A stretch of DNA of 34,284 bases from an uncultured Candidatus Competibacteraceae bacterium (GCA_903879705.1 CAIRMO010000080.1:1-34284), one strand, 5' to 3'; positions 26,126 through 33,858 are shown, counted from the first letter of the stretch. Notes: a model not told the origin generated them from the letters alone. Numbers and translations: made by a program.

Positions 26126-27194
26126 TAGGACTTTCGCTTAGGCCGGCTGATAGGCACGAATTCGCGGGTTTCGTAGTTCGTTACGCAGATAATCACTCCA
26201 TAAATCGTGTTTAACTTGATAAAGCGTTTTTCCCAGTTTCTTCGCGATGACTTTCAGTGAAAACCACGCATGATAGCAACATGCAAAATGATTGCGTTGC
26301 GCCCGTTGTTTACGGCATTGGCACCGTTCAATCCCGGTCAGTTGTTTCAGTTCTCGATGCAACTGCTCTATGCACCAACGCACCTGATTCTCTTTTTGAA
26401 CCACCTGCGTGTGAATAGAACCTGGGGCGCGATTCGTGATCACCCATTCAATGCCGCCGTTTGTAGCGACTATCTTGAAAAGCTGCACTGTAAACGGAAC
26501 TTTCTTGAGTTTGACGGTGATTCCTTCCTGAAGTTGTTCTGGGGTCCATTCAATCTGTTGCAAATGAATATACCCTTGCTCTTTATCCAGACTAACGAGG
26601 CGATTTTCTTTCAAAGTCGTCACAAAAAATTTGTCAACGCTATGAATATACTTGAGATTTTCCGATCCAGCATACCAACTGTCGAATAAGATTGTTTGCG
26701 CCTGAATGCCTTTTTCTTCAAAAGCCTGACGAAGCATCTCTTGGAAATGATCGTTTTTAGTTTTCCCATCAGCATCGGGGTCGTACACCCGAAAATCTAG
26801 CGGATGATAGTCTTTTTGATGCGCATGAACCAGATTAACAATCCCAATACCTTTGATTAAGCTGTGCGTGTTTCCACTATATTGAAGTTTCACCATTTCA
26901 ATTTTTTTGGAATAATTTTTATCCTGAACACTGTCGTCTAAAACGAGATAAGATTCGCTACTATTGTTAATCAGTGGTTCAGCAAATTCCCATAGCGTAT
27001 GTGCAGTGTGCTTTTCACGCCGCAAAAAATCATTAACGGCATCATGGCTGACTTTCTCTAAATGAGCCGCCAGATTCGTACAGGTATAGTTAATCGGAGT
27101 ACTGATAACGTACTCTACGTACTGTTGCTTTGTGATTGTCATTCGGCCATAATATCAGATTATGAGGGGTGCGCAACCCCAAGCGAAAGTCCTA
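26126..27194 (-). mobile_element. Complete insertion sequence (1069 bp), IS4/IS701-like
   Basis: 14-bp perfect terminal inverted repeats: TAGGACTTTCGCTT at 26126-26139 and its complement at 27181-27194. The direct repeat AGAAT on both sides (26121-26125 and 27195-27199) is a 5-bp target duplication, so it is a simple insertion with intact ends. It holds one DDE transposase gene whose stop codon overlaps the left repeat. Confidence 0.93.
26138..27142 (-). CDS. DDE transposase, IS4/IS701-like
   Basis: 334 residues. The three acidic catalytic regions are visible: YLVLDDSVQDKNYSKK, TILFDSWYAGSENLKYI and the C-terminal CIEQLHRELKQLTGIERCQC with the R-x-x-E-x-x-K-like spacing of the DDE RNase H fold. 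The N-terminus has the conserved HDAVNDFLRREK helix that binds the element ends. It cuts and pastes the element. The ATG at 27142 lies 52 bases inside the right end. The coding frame is intact, so the element may still be active. I cannot decide between the IS701 group and another IS4-superfamily branch; the 5-bp duplication is unusual for IS701. Confidence 0.9.
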   Translation of the reverse strand: MTITKQQYVEYVISTPINYTCTNLAAHLEKVSHDAVNDFLRREKHTAHTLWEFAEPLINNSSESYLVLDDSVQDKNYSKKIEMVKLQYSGNTHSLIKGIGIVNLVHAHQKDYHPLDFRVYDPDADGKTKNDHFQEMLRQAFEEKGIQAQTILFDSWYAGSENLKYIHSVDKFFVTTLKENRLVSLDKEQGYIHLQQIEWTPEQLQEGITVKLKKVPFTVQLFKIVATNGGIEWVITNRAPGSIHTQVVQKENQVRWCIEQLHRELKQLTGIERCQCRKQRAQRNHFACCYHAWFSLKVIAKKLGKTLYQVKHDLWSDYLRNELRNPRIRAYQPA

Positions 27195-27311
27195 AGAATA
27201 TGTTTCCATAAATTTTAAATAGGATTTATTGCCTCTCTTTCCAGAGTATTAGTCTGGACTTTCAAGCAATCTATACCTCATATTCGGTTTATCGGCAAAA
27301 GCCACGGTTTC

Positions 27312-28157
27312 TTAACCCTGTCCATGAAAAATTTGATCAAACCGCTTTCTACTACCCCAAAAAGCCATCGGCTCATAGTCTGGGTAAGGGTAATAACCAA
27401 GATTAAGGTCGATACGCCAACCGTTTTCCTTGATCCAGCCTTCAACCAGCTTACGAACGGAAACGGGCTTTCCTGAGCAAATATTTACAATACCGTTATT
27501 TTCAGCCATCTCTGCTAAGGCAATTAAATATTCCCCAACTTTAGCAACCGGTAGATAGTCCCGCAACTGCTCTCCACCAGACATATTGAACACTTTATGA
27601 CCCTGTTCCACTGCCCTCCTGAGTTGTGGCAATAATGAATTTTCCGCCTGCCCTTCCCCATAAAGGTAAAAGAGTCGCGTCCAAGTCAGATTGAAGGACC
27701 ACATCTGTTGGAGATATTCAAGCTGGCGTCGAAGCATATCTTTGGCGAATCCATAAGGATTATTAGGGCGTGTTTCCAAGTTTTCATTAAGCGGACCCGA
27801 CTGCATGCCGTATTCAAAACAGGTTCCAGCAACTACTAGGTTTTTTAACCCAGACTCCACTAGTGCCTTTAGGAATCGATACTGAGCGGGTAATTCTTCT
27901 TCAAAATGATGCAAAGACTTGTAATTCGGTAGTCCAGTCCATGCCAGATGAATCAAGGCATCAGGCCGATCCAATAAATCAAATACGTTCGCCGATGGAT
28001 CTCTCAGATCCATCGAAACAACGGCATGTCTTGAAAGCGGCAGTGGAATTTCTGCCGAGGGCTGACACATCAAGATCGGAGATATTAAGCGCCGTTCCAT
28101 CTCTGTAATAACATGTTGGCCAATGAATCCGGTTGCCCCGGTGACCGCAATCTTCAC
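27312..28157 (-). CDS. NAD-dependent epimerase/dehydratase (SDR), likely CDP-4-keto-sugar reductase
   Basis: 281 residues, extended SDR fold. The NAD loop is KIAVTGATGFIGQHV. The catalytic Tyr-x-x-x-Lys is in NPYGFAKDM, with the VAGTCFEYGM strand bearing the partner residue. LFYLYGEGQ and GGEQLRDYLPV are typical of reductases acting on 4-keto-6-deoxysugars such as abequose or talose synthases. Given rfbF and rfbG nearby, it may reduce the 4-keto group of a CDP-4-keto-6-deoxyhexose; this is inference. The start is a GTG at 28157 overlapping the stop of an aminotransferase remnant. The insertion sequence lies downstream, 117 bases after its stop. Confidence 0.82.
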   Translation of the reverse strand: MKIAVTGATGFIGQHVITEMERRLISPILMCQPSAEIPLPLSRHAVVSMDLRDPSANVFDLLDRPDALIHLAWTGLPNYKSLHHFEEELPAQYRFLKALVESGLKNLVVAGTCFEYGMQSGPLNENLETRPNNPYGFAKDMLRRQLEYLQQMWSFNLTWTRLFYLYGEGQAENSLLPQLRRAVEQGHKVFNMSGGEQLRDYLPVAKVGEYLIALAEMAENNGIVNICSGKPVSVRKLVEGWIKENGWRIDLNLGYYPYPDYEPMAFWGSRKRFDQIFHGQG

Positions 28158-28285
28158 GGAATGATTGCCTGGCAGCAGGTGATATAGTCATAACAGCGGT
28201 CACCCCAGCCATTAGCAGCATCAGTAGCGTAGGCCACCTCCAACTCGGTAATGGAAGGCTTGATGTAGTGGATGCGCGACTTCAT
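28154..28285 (-). pseudogene. N-terminal remnant of a DegT/DnrJ/EryC1 aminotransferase
   Basis: 43 codons. The first 35 read like the start of a sugar aminotransferase: RIHYIKPSITELEVAYATDA, then ANGWGDRCYDYI. The frame then runs into TCCQAIIP and stops at the GTG of the SDR gene. The PLP-binding domain, about 330 residues, is missing. The ATG is 3 bases after the stop of the HEPN-like gene. Loss of this gene implies that an amino-sugar branch of the glycan was removed by a deletion. Confidence 0.75.
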
Positions 28286-28288
28286 GTC

Positions 28289-28807
28289 CTAACTTTCCAG
28301 TTGCCTTGAGAGTTCGGATAGCACTTGGTAGGCGAATTCCGGGGTCACGTTAGCCGGCGAAGGTTTCTTTGGGTTCTTATGCGCCATCCAGTCACGATAT
28401 TTCTTAATTTGCTTGGCATCGCCCACCAGATGACCCCCCACCAGTGGCTTAATCAAATCCAGCACTTCCTCGGTGCGCCAGTATTCAATGGCGTCTTCAA
28501 CCTTTTGGAACAACGCACAGTTAAATGATGATGGCGGATCATCCAGGATCTTCCGGCTCTCGGCTGCAATCTTGGCGATAACTCGCCGCTCGAAAATCGC
28601 CCACATGGATAGAATTGCGTGATCGGAAGCCGCCTTGCGACAGGTCTCGACATCAACCTCTATGGCAGGTTGCACGCTATCAATAAAATGGGTGTCCCGC
28701 AGCAGACGGAGGTCAGCGCGACGAACCACTCGCAGCGCTACTTTCAAGGCATCCATGGTCATTTGGAATGTTTGCCAAACATCCTCAATGGCATCAGTGA
28801 TACTCAT
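28289..28807 (-). CDS. HEPN-like domain protein
   Basis: 172 residues, helical, no known family name recalled. The R-x4-H motif R138-DWMA-H143 within KKYRDWMAHKNPKK is that of HEPN RNases, and the surrounding IEYWRTEEVLDLIKPLVGG pattern fits a HEPN bundle. HEPN proteins are often RNase toxins in toxin-antitoxin or defence cassettes. The ATG at 28807 has GAGG upstream, and an open frame further upstream to 28849 is probably not used. It overlaps the stop of the preceding gene by 14 bases, so the two form a cassette. The activity is not shown; some HEPN proteins are only binding modules. Confidence 0.6.
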   Translation of the reverse strand: MSITDAIEDVWQTFQMTMDALKVALRVVRRADLRLLRDTHFIDSVQPAIEVDVETCRKAASDHAILSMWAIFERRVIAKIAAESRKILDDPPSSFNCALFQKVEDAIEYWRTEEVLDLIKPLVGGHLVGDAKQIKKYRDWMAHKNPKKPSPANVTPEFAYQVLSELSRQLES

Positions 28808-29276
28808 GGTCAGAGACCTCAGCCAGCAAATCGAAAAACAGCGCTTCATCCAGCTTGCGCCCTCGACTCAGCTTGTGGCTTTCAATCCAATACCAACCCG
28901 CATCCTGAATTCCCCGATATAGGGGTTTGGTACGGCTTTCCCTTTGTCCATTCACCACAACGGTTGTCGTGATAGCCGGCCCTCCCGCATCCAAATCGAC
29001 CAAAATCACTTGGTCCAGCGCCCCTACCATATCGACCCGCCCCTTGGCGCCTATCACCGAAGCGGCCACCGGTACCACTTCAGCAATTATCTTTCCACTG
29101 GAATCATGCAGACACAGCTTATCAGCCTCATACTGGCCATAAACCTCCTCGTTGAGCGTCACTTGGCAGCGCGACACTTCGAGTTCTTGATGTCGTGCCC
29201 ATGTCTCGATATCTGCCAACAATCGCGCCAGACTGGTGCGAAAATGTTCTGGAACTACTTGCGAACGCTCGTTCAT
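28794..29276 (-). CDS. Hypothetical protein, partner of HEPN-like gene
   Basis: 160 residues, soluble, no motif I recognise. The N-terminal half contains the helix RTSLARLLADIETWARHQE; the middle is beta-rich (EVSRCQVTLNEEVYGQYEAD, then VILVDLDAGGPAITTTVVVN), and the C-terminus is helical (KLDEALFFDLLAEVSDHEYH). The ATG at 29276 has GAGG 5 bases upstream; a GTG at 29282 is also in frame. It lies upstream of the HEPN-like gene and overlaps it, the usual place for an antitoxin or regulator, but no DNA-binding motif is visible. It is unclear whether it neutralises the HEPN protein or works together with it. Confidence 0.6.
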   Translation of the reverse strand: MNERSQVVPEHFRTSLARLLADIETWARHQELEVSRCQVTLNEEVYGQYEADKLCLHDSSGKIIAEVVPVAASVIGAKGRVDMVGALDQVILVDLDAGGPAITTTVVVNGQRESRTKPLYRGIQDAGWYWIESHKLSRGRKLDEALFFDLLAEVSDHEYH

Positions 29277-29334
29277 TAACACCTCGCGGTTAATCCGGAA
29301 AGTACCGCATCTACAGTATCACAGCACCATCAAG

Positions 29335-29442
29335 CTAATTCATCGAACAACCAGTAACCCGATCCGGGACTGATTCCCCACGACGAATCACTACAGCTTC
29401 TTTTAGACTTTGGATTAAATCTTCGAAAAGTGCCTTATCCAT
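29335..29442 (-). pseudogene. Antitoxin N-terminal remnant
   Basis: 35 codons reading MDKALFEDLIQSLKEAVVIR then RGE and a stop. This is the start of XRE antitoxins that pair with RelE-type toxins; the HTH is lost. The ATG shares one base with the stop of the toxin remnant upstream, as in intact pairs. Confidence 0.65.
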
Positions 29443-29522
29443 CACTCTAAATCCTTAACCAACATTCGCAGTAGCGCCACTTTTTGAACTGTCAGGTTGT
29501 CTTTAACCAATGCAGGGTAACT
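29442..29522 (-). pseudogene. RelE-type toxin C-terminal remnant
   Basis: About 26 codons ending KDNLTVQKVALLRMLVKDLE and a TGA that overlaps the ATG of the antitoxin remnant. The pattern matches the end of RelE-type toxins (kDnLT..e...L..lvk). An in-frame stop lies just upstream, so the rest is gone. Confidence 0.55.
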
Positions 29523-29546
29523 CCCTGGTCAATAGACTAATCCCCG

Positions 29547-29840
29547 TTATGCTGCCTGACAATTTGGCGAATCAACCACCATGCGCGGGAACAAGCCGGC
29601 CGCCGCCGCCATATCCATCAGCGCCTCAAGAGAAAACCGATGGATCTTACCTTGCAATAACTTAGCAATGCGGGGTTGCGTGACCCCAAAACGCCGGGCC
29701 GCCTCCGGTTGACTTAGGCGCTGTTGCTGGATGATCTTCTCCAGTTCCATCATCAGCACCGAACGGGCTTGCAGATTAGCAGCCTGCTGCGGCGTATCCT
29801 CAATGGCATCCCAGACACTGTAAAAAATTTGCCCCTTCAT
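29547..29840 (-). CDS. XRE-family antitoxin (HigA-like)
   Basis: 97 residues. The HTH is LSQPEAARRFGVTQPRIAKLLQGK followed by FSLEALMDMAAAAGL, typical of the HTH_37-like antitoxins paired with Gp49-type toxins. The N-terminus SVWDAIEDTPQQAANLQARS binds the toxin in related systems. It overlaps the toxin gene by 4 bases (ATGA at 29837-29840). It should bind its promoter and neutralise the toxin. Toxin-first order agrees with a HigBA-type locus. The overall GC level resembles the chromosome more than the AT-rich glycan genes. Confidence 0.88.
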   Translation of the reverse strand: MKGQIFYSVWDAIEDTPQQAANLQARSVLMMELEKIIQQQRLSQPEAARRFGVTQPRIAKLLQGKIHRFSLEALMDMAAAAGLFPRMVVDSPNCQAA

Positions 29841-30163
29841 GATGGTCTCCTCATGAGTTCCTGATAGCGTTTATGCGCCACACCGACATCTTTCTCACTG
29901 GTTTGCTGAGTTTTTTTCTGGAAGCAGTGCAAAACATGTACGGCATCCATCAGCTTCGCCAAATAGATGACCCGGTAGATTCCGATCCGGTCCCGGATAC
30001 GAATCTCTTTGACGCCTTCGCCCACCACCGGCATCGGGTTCCAATCCGAAGGTTCTTGCCCATTCTGCACCTTATCCAGTTGATAACCTGCTTCCCGACG
30101 CGCCTCAGTCGGAAACAGCCGCAAGTCATCGAGCGCGCTTCCGTGAAAAACAACAGGCTTCAT
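29837..30163 (-). CDS. HigB/Gp49-family toxin
   Basis: 108 residues, RelE superfamily, phage-derived Gp49-like branch. It shows VVFHGSALDDLRLFP..ARREAG, then NPMPVVGEGVKEIRIRD and the strand pair GIYRVIYLAKLMDAVHVLHCFQKKTQ, with the KTQQT motif common in these toxins. The C-terminal helix is AHKRYQELM. It is expected to cleave mRNA on the ribosome. It sits 23 bases downstream of the broken C-methyltransferase, inside the nucleotide-sugar operon and on the same strand. The start ATG at 30163 is the only good one. Confidence 0.9.
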   Translation of the reverse strand: MKPVVFHGSALDDLRLFPTEARREAGYQLDKVQNGQEPSDWNPMPVVGEGVKEIRIRDRIGIYRVIYLAKLMDAVHVLHCFQKKTQQTSEKDVGVAHKRYQELMRRPS

Positions 30164-30186
30164 AGCAGGTTAAAAATAAAAGGTTG

Positions 30187-31410
30187 CTAAAAAACGTTCA
30201 ACTCAGGCACCGCCGTGACCCACTGCCCGCCCCACGCTTCAACATAATCTAGCTCCGCCCTAATCTCCTCGCGCAAATTCCACGGCAGGATCAATACATA
30301 ATCCGGCCGTTCCGCCGCAATCCGTTCCGGGTGAACAATGGGAATATGGCTTCCCGGCAAATAACGGCCCTGCTTGGACGGAGCCGCATCGCAGACAAAG
30401 GGCAACAAATCCGGCTTCACCCCGGCATAATTCAACAGTGTATTGCCCTTGGCTGCCGCCCCATAGGCAACCACAGTTCGTCCAGCGCGTTTTTGCTCCA
30501 ACAGAAAGAGTAGCAGATCATTTTTCACCCGGTTGGCATGAGGCTGAAACGCCCGATAAACTGCCAGATCCTGCAAACCGCCGCGCCGTTCCTCTGCCAG
30601 CACCACGCTAACCGCCGGCGACTCAGGACGCGAATCCCCAGCGTGGCAACCATAAACCCGCAAGCTGCCACCATGCGTCGGCAATCGCTCCACCGCCAAA
30701 ACCCACAAGCTGGCCTGCTCGAAAATCCGGCTGACCGTGTACAACGACAGACAGGAAAAATGCTCGTGGTAAACCGTATCGAACTGAGTGTCCTTGATCA
30801 GCCGCAGCAGATGCGGAAACTCCAGCGTAATCACCTCACCTGGCTTGAGCGCAGTCTTCAGGCCCGCCGTAAAATCATTGATATTCGGTACATGAGCATA
30901 GACGTTAATTGCCAATAATCAGATCGGCTTGCCGCCCCTCGGCGACCAGCCGTTCAGCCAGCGCTCGACTGAAAAATTTCCGCAGGATCGGAATTCCCAG
31001 CGCCTCGGCCGCCGCCGCAGTGCCAGCAGTCGGTTCAATACCCAGACAAGGGATCTTCACAGCAATAAAATTCCGCAATAAATAACCATCATTAGCAGCG
31101 ACCTCGATCACCCAACTATCGCGCCCCAAATTCAATCGCTCGCGGATCATTTTGACATAGCCGGACACGTGGTCAAGCCAATTCGAGGAAGTCGAAAAAA
31201 ATAGGCGTAATCCGGGCGGAATAGCTCATCAGCGCGCGCGTAGTCCTCGGTCTGTACCAGCCAGCAGCGGTCGCAAACCCACAGCCGGAGTTGAAAGTAT
31301 AGCTCAGGCCGGTGCAAATCATCGGCACTTAAATAAGTGTTCGACGGCGGTGCGAAGCCCAAATCCAAAAATAGATGCATCAGCGAGTTACCGCAATGAC
31401 GGCAATTCAT
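30187..31410 (-). pseudogene. Sugar C-methyltransferase with two compensating frameshifts
   Basis: Three abutting frames form one protein of about 408 residues, the family's normal length. Part 1 is the zinc-binding domain (CRHCGNSLMHLFLDLGFAPP, SNTYLS). Part 2 is the SAM domain (WVIEVAANDGYLLRNF). Part 3 carries VPNINDF, the EFPHLLRLI segment, VYHEHFSCLSLYT and the C-terminal module VVAYGAAAKGNTLLNY. The first shift is in a run of seven T (minus strand, about 31186-31192) where eight would restore frame. The second is one extra T near 30908 in GGCAATTAACG. The family (TylC3/NDP-hexose C-methyltransferase-like) adds a methyl to C3 of 4-keto-6-deoxysugars. The gene is either truly inactive or carries sequence errors; the equal and opposite shifts leave most codons intact. 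Confidence 0.85.
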
Positions 31411-31958
31411 GAGGCGATTCCGGGAAAATCAGCCCCGATCAACGGGTGGCGACGGTCTCGCTCAGATACCTCGGTCACCAGGTGTGGCCAGGCAATCGCA
31501 AGCACAGGATCATCAAACCGGACGCCCGCCTCCATCTCTGGCGTATATATCGCTGTTACCAAATAGAGAATTTCAGTACCTGCTTCCAGCGCCTGAAACC
31601 CATGAGCGCAACCCTCGGGAATCACCAACATCCGTGTATTTTCCTGCGTTAATTCCTCGGAATGCCAATGAAGAAAGGTCGGCGAGTCCTTTCTCAAATC
31701 CAGCGCCACATCCCACACCCGACCGCGTAAACAACGCACCAATTTCATCTCTGCATGAGGCGGACGCTGATAATGCAGACCCCGGATCACCCCTACCACA
31801 TCAGTCCGGGAATAGTTCACCTGAACAATCTGCCGACCGCCCAAAATGGTGGATAACTCCCGTTCACAAAACAGGCGCATGAATGCGCCACGACGATCGA
31901 TAAGGGGCATGGTTTCGACAATTGCCACGCCCTCGATAGTCGTCGGCTGGATTTTCAC
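31407..31958 (-). CDS. RfbC-like dTDP/CDP-4-keto-6-deoxyhexose 3,5-epimerase
   Basis: 183 residues, cupin fold. It has DRRGAFMRLFCERELSTIL, the catalytic His in VIRGLHYQRPPHAEMKLV, VWDVALDLRKDSPTF, PEGCAHGFQALE and the Tyr region EILYLVTAIYTPEMEAGV. It epimerises C3 and/or C5 of a nucleotide-linked 4-keto-6-deoxyhexose. The dTDP-rhamnose genes rfbA, rfbB and rfbD are not in this window and the neighbours make CDP-sugars, so CDP-4-keto-6-deoxyglucose is the likely substrate. It starts with a GTG at 31958, overlapping the rfbG stop by 4 bases. It also overlaps the broken methyltransferase by 4 bases. Confidence 0.9.
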   Translation of the reverse strand: MKIQPTTIEGVAIVETMPLIDRRGAFMRLFCERELSTILGGRQIVQVNYSRTDVVGVIRGLHYQRPPHAEMKLVRCLRGRVWDVALDLRKDSPTFLHWHSEELTQENTRMLVIPEGCAHGFQALEAGTEILYLVTAIYTPEMEAGVRFDDPVLAIAWPHLVTEVSERDRRHPLIGADFPGIAS

Positions 31959-33040
31959 TGCGTCTCCAAAAATTGTTCAATCTGCGCCCGCGTCGCCGCC
32001 CGCATATCCACGCCCGCCCGCTCGGCCCGATACCAGGCCACGGTTTCAGCCAGCGCCCGCGCCAAATTCCAGTGCGGTCGCCAACCCAGCCGCTCGTGCG
32101 CCTTGGCGCAATCTAGGCGCAGGTAATGGGCCTCGTGAGGATGCGGCTGATGGTCCGCACACCATGCCGCGCCCACCCCCCATTCTACCGCCAGATGCTC
32201 CGCCAACCAGCGTACTGACCGGGCATCGGCCGCGTCCGGTCCAAAATTCCAGCCCCCAGCATACGCGGGTCCTTCGATAAACAATCGTTCGGCCAGCAGC
32301 AAATAACCGTGCAACGGTTCCAACACATGCTGCCAGGGTCGAATCGCGGCCGGTTGACGAATTCGCATCGGCTCTCCCGCTTGCCAGGCCCGGATCAGAT
32401 CCGGAACCAGCCGATCCGCCGCCCAGTCACCGCCGCCGATAACATTTCCTGCACGGGCGCTGGCTACCGCAACCCCATGCTTTCCATAATCGTCCGGGTT
32501 AAAAAACGAACGACGCCAAGCAGCAGTCGCCAGTTCAGCACAGCCCTTGCTGCTGCTATACGGATCGTAACCGCCCATCGCCTCGTCTTCGCGATAGCCC
32601 CGGCGCCGTTCACGATTTTCATAGCACTTATCGCTGGTGACGATCACCACCGCCCGGACTCCACCCACCTGACGGACTGTTTCGAGCAGATGCACCGTAC
32701 CCATCACGTTAGTCGCGTAGGTTTCGACCGGTTGGCGATAGGATTCCCAAACCAGGGGCTGTGCCGCCAGATGAAACACAATTTCTGGCTGCGTCTCCTG
32801 CATGGCCTGTTGCAAACCGGGCAGGTCGCGGACATCAGCGATGATCGACCGCATCCCCTCACTGACCCGCGCCGCCTCAAACAGACTGGGGCGAGTTGGC
32901 GGATTCAGCGCGTAACCCGTTACTTCCGCCCCCATACTTTGCAGCCACAGCGACAGCCACCCGCCCTTGAAGCCCGTATGGCCCGTCAGTAATACCCGCT
33001 TGCCTTGCCAAAATTCCGGCGTCACGTCCAGATCTTCCAC
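31955..33040 (-). CDS. rfbG: CDP-glucose 4,6-dehydratase
   Basis: 361 residues, extended SDR. The NAD loop is [19 protein letters not shown]. The [13 protein letters not shown] and [20 protein letters not shown] segments are characteristic. [15 protein letters not shown] and the catalytic YSSSK ([13 protein letters not shown]) follow, then [13 protein letters not shown] and [14 protein letters not shown]. It converts CDP-glucose to CDP-4-keto-6-deoxyglucose, the branch point for CDP-dideoxy and branched sugars. The GTG at 33040 overlaps the rfbF end by 19 bases and has GAGG nearby. The length matches the family (about 355-360). Confidence 0.96.
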   Translation of the reverse strand: MEDLDVTPEFWQGKRVLLTGHTGFKGGWLSLWLQSMGAEVTGYALNPPTRPSLFEAARVSEGMRSIIADVRDLPGLQQAMQETQPEIVFHLAAQPLVWESYRQPVETYATNVMGTVHLLETVRQVGGVRAVVIVTSDKCYENRERRRGYREDEAMGGYDPYSSSKGCAELATAAWRRSFFNPDDYGKHGVAVASARAGNVIGGGDWAADRLVPDLIRAWQAGEPMRIRQPAAIRPWQHVLEPLHGYLLLAERLFIEGPAYAGGWNFGPDAADARSVRWLAEHLAVEWGVGAAWCADHQPHPHEAHYLRLDCAKAHERLGWRPHWNLARALAETVAWYRAERAGVDMRAATRAQIEQFLETQ

Positions 33041-33792
33041 GGTGCCTCACCGCTCGCCCATAGCTCCTCAAGATAAGATCGATCTCGCAGGGTATCCATC
33101 GGTCGCCAGAACCCGTGATGCAGATAAGCTGATAATTGCCCGGTTTTCGCCAGATGTTCCAACGGCCCCGATTCCCAACCAACGGCATCACCCTCGATGT
33201 AATCCAGCACTCGCGGCGACAGCACGAAAAATCCGCCGTTGATCCAGCCGCCATCGCCCAGCGGTTTCTCCTGAAAATCAGCCACCCGCTCTTGCTCCAG
33301 CTGCAAGGAACCGAACCGCCCTGGTGGCAAAACTGCCGTCACCGTCGCCAACCGATTCTGCGCCCGATGGAAGGCGACCAGCGCCGTCACGTCCACGTCG
33401 GCTACGCCATCGCCATAGGTAAAACAAAAATCCTGATCATCCAGGTACTGACGCACCCGCCGCAACCGACCGCCGGTCATGGTGTGTTCGCCGGTATCGA
33501 CCAAAGTCACCCGCCACGGCTCGACATGTTTTTTATGCACTTCCATCTGGTTCAAAGCCATATCGAAGGTGACATCGGACATATAGAGAAAATAGTTGGC
33601 GAAGTATTCCTTGACCTGATAGCCCTTGTAGCCCAGGCAGATGATGAAGTCATTGATGCCGTGGGCTGAATAGATTTTCATGATGTGCCAGAGAATCGGC
33701 CGTCCGCCAATCTCGACCATCGGTTTGGGCTTGAGGATAGTTTCTTCGCTGAGGCGGGTACCGAGACCGCCGGCTAAAATAACGGCTTTCAT
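33022..33792 (-). CDS. rfbF: Glucose-1-phosphate cytidylyltransferase
   Basis: 256 residues, the normal length. The nucleotidyltransferase signature is [20 protein letters not shown] followed by [16 protein letters not shown]; then come [19 protein letters not shown], the metal-binding YGDGVADVD and [15 protein letters not shown]. It makes CDP-glucose from CTP and glucose 1-phosphate, the first step of this pathway. The ATG at 33792 has AAGGG 10 bases upstream. It is the first gene of the operon read leftwards, with a hairpin 37 bases upstream of its start. Confidence 0.97.
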   Translation of the reverse strand: MKAVILAGGLGTRLSEETILKPKPMVEIGGRPILWHIMKIYSAHGINDFIICLGYKGYQVKEYFANYFLYMSDVTFDMALNQMEVHKKHVEPWRVTLVDTGEHTMTGGRLRRVRQYLDDQDFCFTYGDGVADVDVTALVAFHRAQNRLATVTAVLPPGRFGSLQLEQERVADFQEKPLGDGGWINGGFFVLSPRVLDYIEGDAVGWESGPLEHLAKTGQLSAYLHHGFWRPMDTLRDRSYLEELWASGEAPWKIWT

Positions 33793-33828
33793 AGGCTACT
33801 ACCCTTGTTGGTGGAGACTTCTGCCCAA

Positions 33829-33858
33829 TAGAGCGATTCCAAAGTTGGAATCGCTCTA
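33829..33858. other. 14-bp perfect hairpin upstream of rfbF
   Basis: TAGAGCGATTCCAA and its exact complement TTGGAATCGCTCTA are separated by only AG. No T-run follows on either strand, so it is not a classical terminator. It could be an operator, a REP-like element or the end of a lost mobile element. Confidence 0.6.

Noticed and set aside
31409-31882. 157-codon plus-strand frame opposite the RfbC-like gene
   Set aside because: Antisense shadow; the minus-strand gene is firmly identified.
32309-32992. 227-codon plus-strand frame opposite rfbG
   Set aside because: Antisense shadow of a well-conserved gene in high-GC DNA; composition is His/Arg/Pro-rich without any motif.
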